DNA of 64,000 nt from Euglena gracilis (Eukaryota > Euglenida > Euglenophyceae > Euglenales): assembly GCA_039621445.1 (NCBI GenBank), contig CP154954.1:57647602-57711601 (forward strand), read 5' to 3'. The notes beneath the pieces were generated by a model, which searched no databases, was not told the origin of the DNA, and was given only the letters and a program-made list of their open reading frames with translations. Below are positions 62,231-64,000 of this stretch, in pieces (position 1 is the first letter of the stretch; every line of letters begins with the position of its first letter). Made by a program: the position numbers and the translations under genes.

Positions 62231-63951
62231 ACCATCAAAACTTTGGCTTTTGGAAACAGTCTTAATCTGGGGAGAAATTTTTGGATTACAGACCAGGGGG
62301 GGTTTGCATAAAGATCCCCTATGCTGTCCAGTGGACATTGCAATGCATCCACTGCTGTGGCTTCCCAGTGGGGCCACCTGGCCACAAAATGTGGCAGTTT
62401 TTTGTTGCCTGGTGAGACAAAAAGGTCTGTTTTTAGGCTGATGTAATTTTTGAACTGCTGCCTCAGCCATTGAAAAAGTTGGGGGTCCACGGAATAATCC
62501 CCCCTGTCCATTTCCCACCTGCTTATGGGATCTGCCAGGCGTTCCTTTGAAGGGACCCACTTTACTTGCAGGTTTATGTTGTGCTCCATGCACCATTTGA
62601 AAAAGGGTCTTAGCATGGAATTGAAGGGGTCTTTTCTGCCCTCCCCTTTTGTTAAGTAATAGTAAATTACTTGATTGTCCACTGACAGGTACACAGTTTC
62701 TCCTGGTTTGCTGAGGCTTTGAACGGTGCTTATTGCTGCACTTAATTCTTTGACGTTTATGTGCAAAGTGGAGTTTTCCCTCCAAAATTCCTGCACAATT
62801 TTGCCTGTTCGAATGTCTAGCCCCCCCCAGGCATGGGTACTGCTGTCTGAGTGCAACTCTCTGTTTGCACTTTGGGGGAAGGGTCTGCCCCCCCAGGTGT
62901 CCAGCAGAATTTTTATTTCCCTTAATTGATCCTTTATCCTTTGGGAAATGGGGTGTTTTGAGTCCCAGGGGGCTGTGGAATTTTCCACCAAAAAATTTGC
63001 CAGGGCATCCGTAAAGGCCCTTAGAAAGGGCAGGGCCATTAGATTGCATCTGATTTGGCCCAAAATGGCAGCCATTTGCCTTTTTGACATGTGATCTTTT
63101 TTCACCATTTTTCCTAGCTCCTTTTTTACTGTTTTTATTTTCTGGGGGGGCACCTGTAATTTTCCCCCTTGGAAGTTTAGTTGAAATCCAAGATGATTTC
63201 TGATTTGGCTGGGCTGGAGGGTGGACTTTTTTACATTGATTTTGAACCCTGATTTGATTAAATCCCTGACGACTGTGTTCAGGTGATTTTGTAAGATGTT
63301 TTGTGTTGGGGCCACCAGTAAAATGTCGTCCAGGTAAATAAATACCTGGATGCCCCTTTTTCTCCACAGCTTTTCGAATGTCTTCATTACTGACATAAAA
63401 ATTTGGGGCATTATATTTAGGCCAAAACAGCCTGCCTGGAATTCCCAGGTCTGCCCCCCCACCTGATGCCTTAAAAATGGCCTTAGGGCCTGGCTCACTG
63501 GTATGTGGAAGTAAGCATCCTTTAGGTCTATTTTGGCTGCCCAGTGGCCTTTTTCCAACACTGGAAAAATGTGCTGGATGTGATCCAGCTTGAAAGGTTT
63601 CACTTGGAACCTTTGATTTATTTCACTGCAATCGCTTATTAACCTCCATTTGGTCTGTCCCCCCTCTGGTTTTGAAATCAGAAACCAGGGGGTCAGGTGC
63701 TGGGTGGTTGAATCCCTCACCCTCTTCACAGATCCAGATTTTTCGTAATCCAGCAGTATTTTTTCTGCTTGGGGTAGGTTCAAATTGGCTCTGATTTTTG
63801 GGTGGGTGGACAATTTTGGTGGGTTTACCCAAGGGGGTTGAATGCAATCCCTGATGAGTTGACATGTTGTTGGGGGGGCATTTTTTGTCCACCATTTCAA
63901 GCTTTTTTGCAACCTTTGATGGAGGGGGGTGTCTCCCCATTTCTCCTCCAT
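61996..63951 (-). CDS. DIRS C RT, RNase H and NPPW module, intact frame (651 aa)
   Basis: A single open frame. RT: STTQHLTPWFLISKPEGGQ, WRLISDCSEINQRF, AAKIDLKDAYFHIPV, GCFGLNIMPQIFMSV, active site VFIYLDDILLVAP. RNase H: ELHSDSSTHAWGGLD, LHINVKELSAAISTV, SVDNQVIYYYL, KWVPSKERLADPISRW. NPPW module: TDLFVSPGNKKLPHFVARWP, LYANPPWSVIQKF, VTPYWDSATWW. Synthesis and integration roles are as in elements A and B. The first Met at 63951 may not be the true start because the element continues past the window. Confidence 0.9.
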   Translation of the reverse strand: MEEKWGDTPLHQRLQKSLKWWTKNAPPTTCQLIRDCIQPPWVNPPKLSTHPKIRANLNLPQAEKILLDYEKSGSVKRVRDSTTQHLTPWFLISKPEGGQTKWRLISDCSEINQRFQVKPFKLDHIQHIFPVLEKGHWAAKIDLKDAYFHIPVSQALRPFLRHQVGGQTWEFQAGCFGLNIMPQIFMSVMKTFEKLWRKRGIQVFIYLDDILLVAPTQNILQNHLNTVVRDLIKSGFKINVKKSTLQPSQIRNHLGFQLNFQGGKLQVPPQKIKTVKKELGKMVKKDHMSKRQMAAILGQIRCNLMALPFLRAFTDALANFLVENSTAPWDSKHPISQRIKDQLREIKILLDTWGGRPFPQSANRELHSDSSTHAWGGLDIRTGKIVQEFWRENSTLHINVKELSAAISTVQSLSKPGETVYLSVDNQVIYYYLTKGEGRKDPFNSMLRPFFKWCMEHNINLQVKWVPSKERLADPISRWEMDRGDYSVDPQLFQWLRQQFKNYISLKTDLFVSPGNKKLPHFVARWPHWEATAVDALQCPLDSIGDLYANPPWSVIQKFLPRLRLFPKAKVLMVTPYWDSATWWPQLIKMKVPGIPCLKITPYKGMFTNCRLEKMPPPRWPVLCMICSGKFWRGNKYKIQPLQISWEETPV

Positions 63952-64000
63952 GGAATTTATTTCCTGGATAAGATGATTTTGGGGGGGCTGGGTTGGGGGT

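Larger units (their letters stand above)
60747..64000 (-). mobile_element. DIRS-type retrotransposon C, cut by the window end
   Basis: The left terminus near 60747 (CGTACTCCCTCGAGGC) and the left terminal repeat at about 60810-60915 are present. The ICR at 61045-61150 contains the reverse complement of 60747-60816 joined to ACACCTCGGGCTCCGCAC, which should match the unseen right end. It carries the recombinase, NPPW module, RNase H and RT. Gag and the right repeat lie beyond 64000. It is 115 bp from element B. Confidence 0.87.

Overview
This window is repeat-dominated nuclear DNA from a eukaryote, probably a unicellular alga or related protist. The reasons are a ribosomal-protein gene with GT-AG introns of only 48-55 nt, a chromodomain Ty3/gypsy retrotransposon, three DIRS-type tyrosine-recombinase retrotransposons and long satellite or foldback arrays. 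The species cannot be named from the sequence. I considered a chromerid- or dinoflagellate-like alga, but that is only a guess. Very few host genes are visible.

Region 1 (1-15978): a 47-bp minisatellite array is interrupted by a 12,000-bp LTR retrotransposon on the minus strand (1261-13260). It has 831-bp LTRs, a 4-bp target duplication, a PBS and a polypurine tract. Its order is gag, cytosine-methyltransferase-like module, NPPW (Dam-like) module, protease, RT, RNase H, integrase with DX35E, and chromodomain. Gag ends in an in-frame TAG followed by G. Most later module boundaries change reading frame at short homopolymers, which means decay, assembly indels or recoding.

Region 2 (15979-17900): a decayed DIRS recombinase fragment, a 355-bp foldback element, and a four-exon gene for small-subunit ribosomal protein uS9 (RPS16) whose second exon appears to lack about 14 nt.

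Region 3 (17900-44200): about 26 kb with almost no genes. It is built from terminal-inverted-repeat or foldback elements, several of which enclose tandem satellites. The two largest are 21092-22966 (a satellite of about 160 bp inside) and 28029-33752 (78-bp and 71-bp satellites inside). There are also two TA-flanked MITE-like elements and several palindrome families (GACGCCGGTTC, GGTGAACTTCACC).

Region 4 (44200-50800): a tRNA-like sequence, a two-exon PHD-finger gene (minus), and a likely multi-exon host gene of unknown function (plus) whose introns are full of repeats.

Region 5 (51294-64000): three DIRS-type elements packed end to end: A (minus), B (plus) and C (minus, running off the window). 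A and B are bounded by inverted terminal repeats, and each of the three has an internal complementary region that matches element termini, the classic DIRS signature. All three have the order gag, RT, RNase H, NPPW module, tyrosine recombinase. In all three the recombinase lies in the -1 frame relative to RT, and that frame stays open far back across the RT region. In B it is open for 1,472 codons, from gag to recombinase.

The most notable biology is the pair of methyltransferase-like modules inside a chromovirus, the NPPW module shared in outline between two retroelement orders, the long dual-frame coding in DIRS elements, and the recurring satellite-inside-foldback architecture.
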